Source: Bacteroides sp.
Lineage (GTDB): Bacteria > Bacteroidota > Bacteroidia > Bacteroidales > Bacteroidaceae
NCBI GenBank assembly: GCA_021201335.1
Contig: JAJQFD010000038.1
Coordinates: 6,125-70,124, forward strand
Length of the DNA stretch: 64,000 nucleotides
Direction: 5' to 3'
The first letter of the stretch is position 1. Each line of letters opens with the position of its first letter. Made by a program: the position numbers and the translations under genes. The notes under the pieces are model-generated. The model was given only the letters and a program-made list of their open reading frames with translations. It was not told where the DNA came from and made no database searches. Positions 52,127 to 60,993 of this stretch are shown here, piece after piece.

Positions 52127-52933
52127 TTATCTAGCATAATGAAGTGGTGGTTCCATTACATCGAGGGGTTCAGACGGATTAAAGAGACAATTTGGGTCAA
52201 GTTTGTTTAAAGCCTGAGTCTCTGGTGTATATAAATAGCTGAAAAAACCATCCCACGGATCTGCATCCGGGTTTGTAATAAACATCTTCAGGAAGAATTC
52301 AGTTGTATTGTCATTTATTAAGCGGAAGCCAGCTATTTCAACCTTACCCACATATTGTTTTCCATAAGAAGGAAGGAATAATTTTTGGACACTTTTTTCA
52401 ATAAATTCTTTATCAATACCCAGTCGTTCTAGCGCAGTTTCTACATAAATTCTTTCATTATTGACCTTATCAAAATTAAAACTCATGAGGTCGCCGTCGG
52501 TTCCGTAGTCAGGAAGCATTACACTGGTAATAATAAATTGTATTAGGCGTTTACTCGTAAATGGATAAGTTTTTATTTCAATCCATTCATTCTCATCTTC
52601 GGCATCTCTATAGCCATTGTACAATTGCATAATACCATTTTTTATTTCATTGTTTATCATCTCAATTTCAGGATTTTTCCTACCATATACTGCTAATGCT
52701 GGTTGGCTTCCATCATAACTGATCATGGGAATTTCGGCTATATTATTTCCTTTATATTCCTGTTCCATCATACAGAGCTTCGTTTTATCATTATTGATTT
52801 CGAATTCAGATACGGATGTCGATTCATTGCTTGTAGTACGTGATTTACTGACACAGTTGCTAAATGCTAGAGAAAGGATACCTGTAGCCAGTATCATGGC
52901 TGATAATTGAGCTTTTTTCACTATGTGATTCAT
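52127..52933 (-). CDS. Lipoprotein of unknown function
   Basis: A 268-residue predicted lipoprotein: SAMILATGILSLAFSNC gives lipid-anchored Cys27 after a hydrophobic signal. The mature part begins with a Ser/Thr-rich linker (KSRTTSNESTSVSEF) and continues with mixed alpha/beta sequence (ALAVYGRKNPEIEMINNEI, EWIEIKTYPFTSKRLIQFIITSVMLPDYG, IAGFRLINDNTTEFFLKMFITNPDADPWDGFFSYLYTPE). This resembles periplasmic DUF3298-like proteins in length and rhythm, but I cannot confirm it. It is 41 bases upstream (on its strand) of the next reverse-strand gene and may be co-transcribed with it. Confidence 0.62.
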   Translation of the reverse strand: MNHIVKKAQLSAMILATGILSLAFSNCVSKSRTTSNESTSVSEFEINNDKTKLCMMEQEYKGNNIAEIPMISYDGSQPALAVYGRKNPEIEMINNEIKNGIMQLYNGYRDAEDENEWIEIKTYPFTSKRLIQFIITSVMLPDYGTDGDLMSFNFDKVNNERIYVETALERLGIDKEFIEKSVQKLFLPSYGKQYVGKVEIAGFRLINDNTTEFFLKMFITNPDADPWDGFFSYLYTPETQALNKLDPNCLFNPSEPLDVMEPPLHYAR

Positions 52934-52974
52934 GAATATTATTTTATATATAGAAGTTTGTGTTGTTTCCCGGC

Positions 52975-53571
52975 TTATAATATTTCCCCTTTAAAAGAAA
53001 TAATAGACCACGTATCTTTACCTGCGTATTTATAGGGTTTCGCGTACGCCTCGAAGGATCCGATTATTTCGGTTACCCCATCATGATCAATAACATAGAT
53101 ATCTCCGGTCATCCGGAATTGTCCGGGAATATGCCTATATACTTTTTTTACATGGGTCATAATTGGCAGGTCTCCGTCTGCACCATCAAAATGGTATACT
53201 TTTCCATCGTATCCTTCACCACTATGGTCAGTAAAATTAATAGCAAAGTATTTCATTATACTTTCTGTCACATGCTTTTTATCGAGAGCCAGGCTCCCAT
53301 AGTTGCAATCTTTTGTTTTACAGAGGGAGATTCGACTATTGTAGTTGTTTTTGTAGTTGTGCCATATTCCAAACATAATCAGATCATCCTTTGCTATATC
53401 CTGAACATTGAAATCCATTAAACCTATTTCTGTAAAGTTAGAAAGAAAAGTACTCATTCTTTTGAGTTCATCCGGCTGGATGTCTAATTGTTCTTGTGTA
53501 GTATTTGCGGAGAAGATACATGCAAGAAGTATAAATATTGGCACTTGAAGCTTTTTTATCAGATAACTCAT
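52975..53571 (-). CDS. Exported protein of unknown function
   Basis: A 198-residue protein with a signal peptide (MSYLIKKLQVPIFILLACIFSANT). The mature part (MFGIWHNYKNNYNSRISLC, MKYFAINFTDHSGEGYDGKVYHFDG, GQFRMTGDIYVIDHDGVTEIIGSFEAYAKPY) is strand-rich with two Cys in LCKTKDCNYG. No family is recognised. The frame extends 28 codons upstream to 53655, but the ATG at 53571 gives a clean signal peptide and is preferred. It lies in the accessory stretch with other small exported proteins. Confidence 0.62.
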   Translation of the reverse strand: MSYLIKKLQVPIFILLACIFSANTTQEQLDIQPDELKRMSTFLSNFTEIGLMDFNVQDIAKDDLIMFGIWHNYKNNYNSRISLCKTKDCNYGSLALDKKHVTESIMKYFAINFTDHSGEGYDGKVYHFDGADGDLPIMTHVKKVYRHIPGQFRMTGDIYVIDHDGVTEIIGSFEAYAKPYKYAGKDTWSIISFKGEIL

Positions 53572-53738
53572 CACTGTTGGTTTTATATTAATTGTCAATT
53601 TGAAAAATTTCTTTTTATCCATAGGATTTTGCATAAAAGTAGACAAAGACATCATAAAGAATTGCTCAAAATGAGAAAATTCTCAATTCTCGTTTTGAAT
53701 AATATTTTTTATATGGATGAAATTACCAGAAAAGATTC

Positions 53739-54828
53739 TTATTCAGCTCGTTTACGCCATGCTTTGGGGGTGAAGCCAGTTTGTTTTAAGAATTGCCGAC
53801 CAAAATTACTTTGAGTGGAAAAACCCGTACAATGAGCAATTTCACTCACAGTCATTTCAGGGTGCTCTTTTAATAAAGTCTGAGCTTCTTGTATCCGAAG
53901 TTCATTAATCCAATCACGGAACGTTTTTTTCTCTACAGTATTGAAATAATTTGAAAGGTATTTACGGTTTGTATAAAACTGACGCGATAGTAAATCGAGA
54001 GTAATGCCTGGTTCGGTAAATTGTTTATCAGTAATCCAGGCTTTTAGATATTCTTCAATATGTTTAAAGCTATCTGGAGTAATATTTTCCTTATCAGTCA
54101 CTTCAGGTTCTACTGTCACAGCAGTTTCGATAGCAGAAAATTGGGAAGCATAATTCAAAAAACGAATGCAGAACCAAACATAAAATAAAATGATAAATAC
54201 GGAAAATAGGAATGATCCTAAAGGCCACATAATTAGCGACATTAATAATGCCAGAATACCCATGCATAGGCTTGCAAAAAAAAGAAAAATATACCCATTG
54301 CAAGCGTTTCGGTTCATCGTCGGAAAAGAAATGATTAATCTTTTGAAGATACTCTCGGTAATGTATCAGGAACATACGGGTAAACCGCATCATCAGGTAG
54401 ATGTAGAAAACTGCTAAAATATAAAGGTATATGCGGAATACATTATAGGTGGTAAGAGCATAAAGGATAAAAGCAACTATGCTGAACAACAGGATAGGGA
54501 TGCTCTCTTTGATAATTCGTTGTCGGGTAACAAAATGCGAATTGATAAGTGTAATCAGGGAATAAGTAAAGAGAAATGCTTGCGAGCAGCCAACAACCAG
54601 TGTAATAAGCTGCATCAAAGATATGTCCATTTTTTCAGAGTGACTGAAATATTCCAATAGATTGATTGTACCGAAAAACAAGTAAGCATAGGCTAAAGCT
54701 CTTCGCGCAATGTGATAATTTTGCAATGCGGGGTTTTTCGGCGAAGCAAGAAAAAGAATATACAATCCCAGGACAATAAGTAGACTACATAGCACAATGG
54801 ATATATCTGCATAGAGTTCGATTATCAT
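53739..54828 (-). pseudogene. Membrane-anchored AraC-family regulator, frameshifted in a poly-A/T run
   Basis: Two frames form one protein of about 362 residues. The N-terminal half has five or six membrane helices (ISIVLCSLLIVLGLYILFLAS, FGTINLLEYF, LITLVVGCSQAFLFTYSLI, SIPILLFSIVAFILYAL, YLYILAVFYIYLMM). The second half, after the shift, has two more (SLCMGILALLMSLIMWPLGSF) and an AraC DNA-binding domain (ITLDLLSRQFYTNRKYLSNYFNTVEKKTFRDWINELRIQEAQTLL, MTVSEIAHCTGFSTQSNFGRQFLKQTGFTPKAW). The break is in eight A at 54276-54283 (forward strand); seven would join VYFSFFASLCMGIL. As read, the DNA-binding domain cannot be joined to its sensor. Confidence 0.83.
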
Positions 54829-54872
54829 AGGCTTTTAAATTTTCGCGAAGATAATCAAATCCATAACATAGA

Positions 54873-54880
54873 CAAAAATA
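54873..54880 (-). promoter_or_regulatory. Bacteroidales -7 box of the AraC-type gene (candidate)
   Basis: CAAAAATA on the forward strand reads TATTTTTG on the gene strand. It lies 44 bases before the ATG at 54828. Confidence 0.35.
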
Positions 54881-55051
54881 TTTGATGAATGTTTCCTAAG
54901 TTGTCGAAATCTTTTTGAGTTAATCTAAACGGTATTTTTATGATCAAATTCTTTTTTTGAATATTCTTTTTTAATTGTTTAGGCGAAAAATATTTTCCAG
55001 CTATCAGTTATTCTCAAGATAGGAGAATAGAGTTATTGAAAAAAATATCTA

Positions 55052-56707
55052 TTAAAGTGAAGCATAATCATAGAAATACCTGTCGAAATGTATCTTATAT
55101 CCGATTTGCGTTTTCCCATGATCAATCCAGGCATCTTTGAGGTACGGAAGAATTTTCTTTTCGAAATAGATTTGAACGTTTTCTTTTAATGGAATATTTT
55201 TAAATCTCCTTAATTCAATATCGGGAATAAGTTTACCGGATTTTTGCATGGAGTTTCCTATAAAATCCCTTCGGGGTCTTTCCAGAATAATACGGTGATA
55301 CCCAAATTCATTGCTGTCAAATATTCTACAAATTTTGCTATCTTTAAATTGAGCGTATTCCCGGGTGATTTTCTGTATTAGTTCAGGTGTAATGAACTTA
55401 CGTTTATAATTTTGAAACGGTATCATTTCTTTATACAATTCTGCTGCATTCATCAATTGCACTTTGCTTCGCCGTTCTTTACTCTTCCTATTATTTATGA
55501 TCCAGAAATAAATGCTTGAATCAGTATGGAAGAATAGCTGATTGGGTAGAGCTATGATAGATTCTAGATAATCTTTTTCGATAAGCCATTGACGGAATTT
55601 ATTTTCACCACTATCAACTTCTCCATAAGATAATAAGCTTTCATCTAGCAAAATGCCAATGCGAGATCCTTGTTTTTCTTCCCTCATTTTACTGATCAGG
55701 TGCTGAAGAAAAAGCATCGAACCATCATTAAGGCGGGGTAAACCTGCTCCAAATCTTCCTCCAAATCCTTTTTTAGTATGCTCATCCTCAATGAATTTCT
55801 TTTCCTCTATCCATTCCACATGGAAAGGAGGATGGCAAAGCATGTAATGAAATCGTTGCATATTTAATTTATCCGATGTAAAAGAGTTTCCCAACTTAAT
55901 TTGTGCTGGATTTTGCCCTTTAATCAGTACAATTGACTTGGATATAGCATAATTCTCTGGATTAAGATCCTGTCCAAATAATAATAGGGATGTGTCAGGA
56001 TAGAAGTTTTTTACAAACTCGTTACTAACAGATAGCAGGCCACTGTTTCCACAAGCTGGATCGTATAGAGAATATTGAATATTTTTTTGGAATAGTGAAT
56101 CAATACCCCCTTCGAACAGAATATTTACCATCAGGTGACTCACATCCCAAGGAGTAAAGTGTTCACCTTCAGTCTCATTATTCGTTTCCGCCAATTTGCA
56201 AATCAAATATTCAAACACTGATCCCATTTGCATCGGAGTTAAATCATTGTAACTTTGAGTGGAAAATTCTTTCACGATCGGAAAGAGCAGTTGCTTTTCT
56301 TCCAGTTTCGCTAACAAAGCTTCAAAATTGAAGCAATTAAAAATATCTTTAGGATGTCTTGAAAAACCTCGAATGTATTCAGTTAAGTTGGCTCTTAAAT
56401 TATGTGTATCATTTACCAGTGATTTTAAATTGAAATTACTGCAGTTATGAAAACGGTAACCTGCTATCTGGTTCAAAAGATTTTCCAATGCCTCCGGATC
56501 CAGTTTTTTTCGTTTTTCATACATCGCTAGAACTTTTTCCCGGGTGGGGTCGAGCAGTTCATCCAATCGACGTAAAACAGTGAATGGAAGAATTATTTTT
56601 CCGTATTCGTGTTGATTAATACAGCCGTTTAATAATTGAGCAGTGCTCCAGATCTTATCGGCCCTCTCTCTTAAATGCATGTTATTGCTGTTTGTTGAAG
56701 ATTTCAC
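55052..56707 (-). CDS. hsdM: Orphan type I restriction-modification methyltransferase (HsdM-like) with altered motifs
   Basis: A 551-residue HsdM-like protein. The N-terminal HsdM domain is present (LRERADKIWSTAQLLNGCINQHEYGKIILPFTVLRRLDELLDP). The methyltransferase part starts with GEHFTPWDVSHLMVNILFEGG. Motif I, normally DPACGxGG, reads DPACGNSGLL (216-225), so a conserved Gly is Ser. Catalytic motif IV, normally NPPF, reads HPPF (292-295). The rest matches the family (LFGQDLNPENYAISKSIVLIKGQ, GFGGRFGAGLPRLNDGSMLFLQHLISKM). There is no HsdS or HsdR gene nearby. Loss of the motif IV Asn, which holds the adenine amino group, suggests it no longer methylates DNA. Full length and intact frame argue that it is kept for some use. 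Confidence 0.85.
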   Translation of the reverse strand: MKSSTNSNNMHLRERADKIWSTAQLLNGCINQHEYGKIILPFTVLRRLDELLDPTREKVLAMYEKRKKLDPEALENLLNQIAGYRFHNCSNFNLKSLVNDTHNLRANLTEYIRGFSRHPKDIFNCFNFEALLAKLEEKQLLFPIVKEFSTQSYNDLTPMQMGSVFEYLICKLAETNNETEGEHFTPWDVSHLMVNILFEGGIDSLFQKNIQYSLYDPACGNSGLLSVSNEFVKNFYPDTSLLLFGQDLNPENYAISKSIVLIKGQNPAQIKLGNSFTSDKLNMQRFHYMLCHPPFHVEWIEEKKFIEDEHTKKGFGGRFGAGLPRLNDGSMLFLQHLISKMREEKQGSRIGILLDESLLSYGEVDSGENKFRQWLIEKDYLESIIALPNQLFFHTDSSIYFWIINNRKSKERRSKVQLMNAAELYKEMIPFQNYKRKFITPELIQKITREYAQFKDSKICRIFDSNEFGYHRIILERPRRDFIGNSMQKSGKLIPDIELRRFKNIPLKENVQIYFEKKILPYLKDAWIDHGKTQIGYKIHFDRYFYDYASL

Positions 56708-57104
56708 AAATTTAAATTAAAAAATGTAAATAGCAGCAAGAGAGGTTAAAAAAAAGAGTACAACAATAAGAAAATATTAATTCTTTGTCCGATTTCAAAC
56801 GCTCATATAGTATTTAAAGAATATCTCATGTGGTACATATATTTATTGATCTTGGTGAAAATATGAAATATTCATACTGCGAAGAGATTATCTCTACTAG
56901 ATTCACAGCGCGTTTTGTAGTGGAGAAAAGACGCTACAATCAGTCATATGGAGGTGATACACTCTATTCACAAAGATATTGATGCAGAATATGTGCGAAT
57001 CATACGAGAGATACCAAAGAAAGCGGGAATAAGGATTGGAGAACCGGTAAGAGTACGGTTTACCCTTCCGATTCATGTTCACTTTCGTAAGATTAGAGAT
57101 TGCT
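56708..57104. other. 397-base intergenic stretch
   Basis: Gap between the HsdM-like gene and the Ig-like lipoprotein gene. Next to the HsdM start the box TAAATTTG is present on its strand (56708-56715), but it lies too close to the ATG to be a normal promoter. An 87-codon forward frame at 56948 overlaps the lipoprotein gene and looks non-coding. Confidence 0.45.
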
Positions 57105-58112
57105 TTAAGGTGCAGGTGTTTTTTCGGCCTTTTCCCATTCCTCCCGCTTGTCAGTCAGCCGGAATTCACACATCATCAATACCCAATTATCTTTTATGCA
57201 AATTTCACTGAAGAAACGATAGCGTCCCGGTTTATTCGGATATACATCAGGAAATAAGTACGCATAAAGTTTCCGTTCTTTGTTATCATCTATCATATAG
57301 GCGATATCAACAAATCCCAATTGAGTAACTACATTTCGCCAGGTTCCGTCTTCATCTTCAAATGTGGCAAAATAATGTTCTCCACACATGATGGTTTCTC
57401 CACTCCGGTTATAAAGGATAAAAGATACATCCCTCGCATTAGTGGAATAAGCCTTATATTCAGGGCGAATGAATACTCCTAATGTGTCATTGACACCCAT
57501 AATGGGATTAGGAAGAGCAATTTCCATTCCAGTAAACTGAAAAGCAGGCGAATCCATGACCTGTTTCCGGAATTCGTTCTGTTTTTCAGGGGTATTCACT
57601 AATAGATGAATTTCCACAAATTTCAGGGAGGAACCATAGCTCGCTACATTACGCATAACGGGTTGTCCTTGCAGCTTTTCAGTGCGTTTATTTAACTCTT
57701 CTACAATGGCATAGAGTTCTTTTTGGGAATAATTGCCGGGAGTAATAGGTTCAATGATAAAATCGTCTGCGTCAAGAGCCTTTTCAAGCTTCCGCCGACT
57801 TGTTAAAGAATCATCTGTTACCTGGATCACCAGCCGCCCCGTCTCATTCAGATAAATTCCACCAATATAAGCCGGTGCATTCTTGCTATCAAGTGTGAAT
57901 CCTTTTACTTCCGGCGAGTTTGTCTGTAATACATCTCCCATTTTGTCAAGTAATTCTATAGACCTACCCTGATTAGCTAAGCGTATTTGAAAGTTTATAC
58001 TGTCGAGGGTACTTGAGTCTGCTTCGACAACTGGATCCTGTTGATTGGATTTATTGGATCGGCAAGAAAAAAACAGAAGGAAGATAAATGTTATTACCGT
58101 GAATCGTTCCAT
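57105..58112 (-). CDS. Lipoprotein with C-terminal Ig-like domain
   Basis: A 335-residue predicted lipoprotein: FTVITFIFLLFFSC with lipid Cys17, followed by RSNKSNQQDP. The middle (about 70-200) has alternating strands and helices (SKNAPAYIGGIYLNETGRLVIQVTDDS, YSQKELYAIVEELNKRTEKL). The C-terminal 120 residues (FIRPEYKAYSTNARDVSFILYNRSGETIMCGEHYFATFEDEDGTW, YLFPDVYPNKPGRYRFFSEIC) match the small Ig-like domain called Big_14 in many Gram-positive and Bacteroidetes proteins. It is expected in the periplasm or on the cell surface. It is a single gene. Confidence 0.72.
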   Translation of the reverse strand: MERFTVITFIFLLFFSCRSNKSNQQDPVVEADSSTLDSINFQIRLANQGRSIELLDKMGDVLQTNSPEVKGFTLDSKNAPAYIGGIYLNETGRLVIQVTDDSLTSRRKLEKALDADDFIIEPITPGNYSQKELYAIVEELNKRTEKLQGQPVMRNVASYGSSLKFVEIHLLVNTPEKQNEFRKQVMDSPAFQFTGMEIALPNPIMGVNDTLGVFIRPEYKAYSTNARDVSFILYNRSGETIMCGEHYFATFEDEDGTWRNVVTQLGFVDIAYMIDDNKERKLYAYLFPDVYPNKPGRYRFFSEICIKDNWVLMMCEFRLTDKREEWEKAEKTPAP

Positions 58113-58235
58113 ACAATTTGTGTTTTTTATGTGGTTTGTTTACATCAGGAAAATAATTGTACAATTTAGTGATTTTTTCGAAATTATAAACTATATTTCT
58201 TACTGGAAAACCTTCATTCATTTACTGAAAATGCG

Positions 58236-58265
58236 TTGCTTTTATGATATTCTTTTTTAGTTTTG
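58236..58265 (+). promoter_or_regulatory. Promoter of tatD with -33 TTG and -7 TAnnTTTG
   Basis: TTG at 58236-58238, 19 bases of spacer, then TAGTTTTG at 58258-58265 match both elements of the Bacteroides housekeeping promoter at the right spacing. Transcription would start near 58272 and give a leader of about 19 bases. Confidence 0.65.
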
Positions 58266-58290
58266 CAAACAAATCAGCAAATTCATCGCA

Positions 58291-59076
58291 ATGAAAATAA
58301 TAGATATAGGAGTTAATCTCATGCACCGTTCTTTCAATCATGATCGCGAACAGGTTGTGAAACAAGCCGCACAGGAAGGAGTTTCACCACTTATCCTGAC
58401 GGGCACAAGTGAACGTAACAGTATCGAAACCGCCAAATATGTTTCCCGTTATCCCGGGAAATTATATGGTACAGCTGGTGTACACCCACACGATGCGAAA
58501 AGTTGCCATACAGGTACAATTCATATATTAAGAGAATTGGCGAAGAATGACTATGTAGTAGCAATAGGGGAGTGTGGACTTGATTACAACCGGGATTTTT
58601 CTCCTCGTGATGTTCAACGCAAATGGTTTGAAGCCCAGATAGATCTGGCAGTTGAACTCAATATGCCGCTGTTTCTTCATGAAAGAGATGCTTTTGATGA
58701 TTTCGCATCCATACTGGAAAACAGAAAAGACGATATTCCCGGTATGGTAGTTCATTGCTTTACGGGAACAGAAAGAGAACTCGATAAGTATCTTGAAATG
58801 GGATGCCACATTGGTATTACTGGCTGGATTTGCGATGAAAGACGCGGAAAGCATTTGCTGAAGCTGATAAAGAAAATACCATCCGATAAGTTAATGATTG
58901 AAACAGACGCCCCTTTTTTATTGCCACGTAATATGGAAGATAGACCGCGAGATGGTCGCAACGAACCACAGTATCTGATTCATATATTGGATGAAATAGC
59001 TTATTATCTGGGTAAAGAACCGGAAGATCTTGCCGATGAAACTTTATATACAACCAAAAGATTCTTTGGTATCTGA
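58291..59076 (+). CDS. tatD: TatD family metal-dependent deoxyribonuclease
   Basis: A 261-residue TIM-barrel hydrolase that closely follows E. coli TatD along its whole length: MKIIDIGVNLMHRSF at the start, GTAGVHPHDA, VAIGECGLDYNRDFS, LFLHERDAFDDF, MVVHCFTGTERELDKYLEMGCHIGITGWICDERRG and LMIETDAPFLLPRNM. Like E. coli TatD it has IGVNL where the HxH of other family members stands; the remaining metal ligands (Glu, His, His, Asp) are present. It acts as a 3'-5' DNA exonuclease in DNA repair or turnover. A good promoter lies just upstream, and it is transcribed alone. Confidence 0.92.
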   Translation: MKIIDIGVNLMHRSFNHDREQVVKQAAQEGVSPLILTGTSERNSIETAKYVSRYPGKLYGTAGVHPHDAKSCHTGTIHILRELAKNDYVVAIGECGLDYNRDFSPRDVQRKWFEAQIDLAVELNMPLFLHERDAFDDFASILENRKDDIPGMVVHCFTGTERELDKYLEMGCHIGITGWICDERRGKHLLKLIKKIPSDKLMIETDAPFLLPRNMEDRPRDGRNEPQYLIHILDEIAYYLGKEPEDLADETLYTTKRFFGI

Positions 59077-59442
59077 GACGCTGATGAGGACACAAACGAT
59101 AATCTCAGTTCCATAGTTCTTATAAACGGAAGCAAGATTTTTTCATAACAGGGAAAATGGTAGAATAGTGGATTATGAAGAAAAGAAAAAAGATTTCCTG
59201 AAATAGAATCTTGAATTTCAGCTCTCAATTATTAAATTATTTCAGGAAAATAACAATAAACTGAGTGTTTTTCAGGCAATTGCCTATTGCTTTATGATTA
59301 CTTCCGTAGGGTGGGTTATAATTACCAATGAATTTGGTTTGAATATAATAGTAAGAGTTAGTCAGACTCTTACTATGTACAAAAATAATTTTTAATGAGG
59401 TGAGTTTAATTGTGTAATTACCTTGTGATAATTTTACAAGGC
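59077..59442. other. 366-base gap with small hairpins
   Basis: GTAAGAGT (59351-59358) pairs with ACTCTTAC (59366-59373), and CCTTGT (59421) pairs with ACAAGG (59436). Either could end a transcript. Nothing else is seen. Confidence 0.4.
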
Positions 59443-59685
59443 TCATAACAATTTTGTTTTATGTAACTTGATATAGTTGGCAATACGGGCTTCTCTTTCC
59501 TCATGAGAGAGGTGAGCTGGCAGTTCGATAACTGTTCGGGCTGTAATAGCGATCCGCACTACTTCTCCTGCTTTTTCTTTGATATTTTGTAGAAGTAATT
59601 CAACTTGGTAGTTAGCAGACGATTTTCTGAGTGAACTTGCATCATTCTTCTTTTCACTCTTCTGGAAATTTTGTTTTGGTGACAT
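59443..59685 (-). CDS. Small basic protein of unknown function
   Basis: An 80-residue protein starting MSPKQNFQKSEKKNDASSLRK. The C-terminal 55 residues are well structured (ANYQVELLLQNIKEKAGEVVRIAITARTVIELPAHLSHEEREARIANYIKLHKTKLL), with a helix, a strand and a helix. The frame is open to 59853, but the upstream part has no coding character, so I take the ATG at 59685. I do not recognise the family. It is a single gene between two long gaps. Confidence 0.6.
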   Translation of the reverse strand: MSPKQNFQKSEKKNDASSLRKSSANYQVELLLQNIKEKAGEVVRIAITARTVIELPAHLSHEEREARIANYIKLHKTKLL

Positions 59686-60993
59686 ATTTTTTTTATTAAT
59701 ATTGTTTTTTCTATTCGTACTGAAACCACGGGGAATATATCCTTTAATAATTTCAAATTCGGAGAAATTTCCGGCCAAAACTGTAAGCCGGTAAAGAATA
59801 AACAAGGGGTGTAAGAGAGGTGAAATTCGCCTATAGAAAAGACTTAATACCACTTTAGGTTATTGGCGAAGATATAGATCAAAATCTAAACCCGGTTATT
59901 TATTTTTTCGGAAGTTACGGATTTAAATTGATTTAAGCGTTATAAAACCTAATTTTAACACCCATTACATTTAAAAATATTTTATATCCGGTTTTTCTGG
60001 GAGACCATTAAGTGTCTATACCATAAGGAATACCATCGTCTAATTCTTGAGTTAGAAATTTACTTTTGTAGATGGGGCATGATCGAAAATAACAAGAAGA
60101 CGATCAATCTTTGGGAAATTGACGAATTGATCTGATTTTCATGGAATTAACGTCCTTTTGTCGGGTACTTCTTGATTTCTCTAACAGGGCTATTGGTGGA
60201 AAAGCTTGAATGGGTAGTGAAAATATGTTTAATACGGCCTTAAATCTCTCGAAAACCTGCTTTTTGAACCTTCAAAACTTTCTTTCCCGACAAGCCGCGG
60301 CTCAAGTTTTGGAAACGCGCGGCTCAAATTTCGGAACTTGAGCCGCGGCTTGTCGAAACTTGAGCCGCGCGTTGTCGAAAGCCCGCGGCTCAAGTTGCAG
60401 CAGATTTTCCTACATTTGTGTTTCGATGAGCTGGTTGCTTTTGAATGATGACACAATTAAATGTGTGATTTAGCCAGGAATTATTTATTTATTCGGACAA
60501 AAAGATTTTCTAGTATCCATCTTGAGCGCTTGAATTATTAGCATTTGTTTTTGTATTCTTGAAATTGCTTTCTTCTTGAATTTCTCTAATGCTATTTCCT
60601 TGCGTTATAAATCTGTTTTCAAACTTCGGGCGCGTAAACGAAAATCTGAGCGCATTCATTTATCAGATTGTCAAAATGATAATGACAGATAGATGGATTG
60701 TAGGAGTTATAATCTGATCATTTTTCCAAGGATCCATTTTGAATTTCATGATTGTTTCTGAATACTGTTTCATTACTTGCTAAATGTTCTTTTTTTACCT
60801 TTTATTGTCCTGTTTTCCTTTCCGTAACCTTTTTGATTTAAAAATATTTTATTTTAAAAAAAAACATACACTTAATTTTAGCGTAACCGCTGGATATGGG
60901 TAATTATTACTGCAAAAACGAATGGTTTTCGACCTCATAAGAGAAGCAACAAAATACGTAAAACTGAATTATTAATTTTAAAAATGACATACT
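59686..60993. other. 1.3-kb gene-free stretch
   Basis: The longest gap in the window apart from the cluster of GC-rich palindromes at 60289-60395. The rest is AT-rich with no credible frame, terminator or -7 box. The sequence before 60994 (AATTATTAATTTTAAAA) gives no clear ribosome binding site. Confidence 0.55.
60289..60395. repeat. Cluster of five GCGGCTCAAG palindrome modules
   Basis: The 20-base arm GACAAGCCGCGGCTCAAGTT (60289-60308) is exactly complementary in reverse to the arm at 60335-60354. Between and after them are further modules of GCGGCTCAA or its complement TTGAGCCGCG (near 60317, 60359 and 60383). The block is GC-rich inside very AT-rich DNA. It can fold into a long hairpin or could bind a protein as repeated sites. 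Confidence 0.75.

Noticed and set aside
56948..57211. 87-residue forward frame beside the Ig-like lipoprotein
   Set aside because: Its second half is antisense to the lipoprotein gene and the sequence shows no family or signal features.
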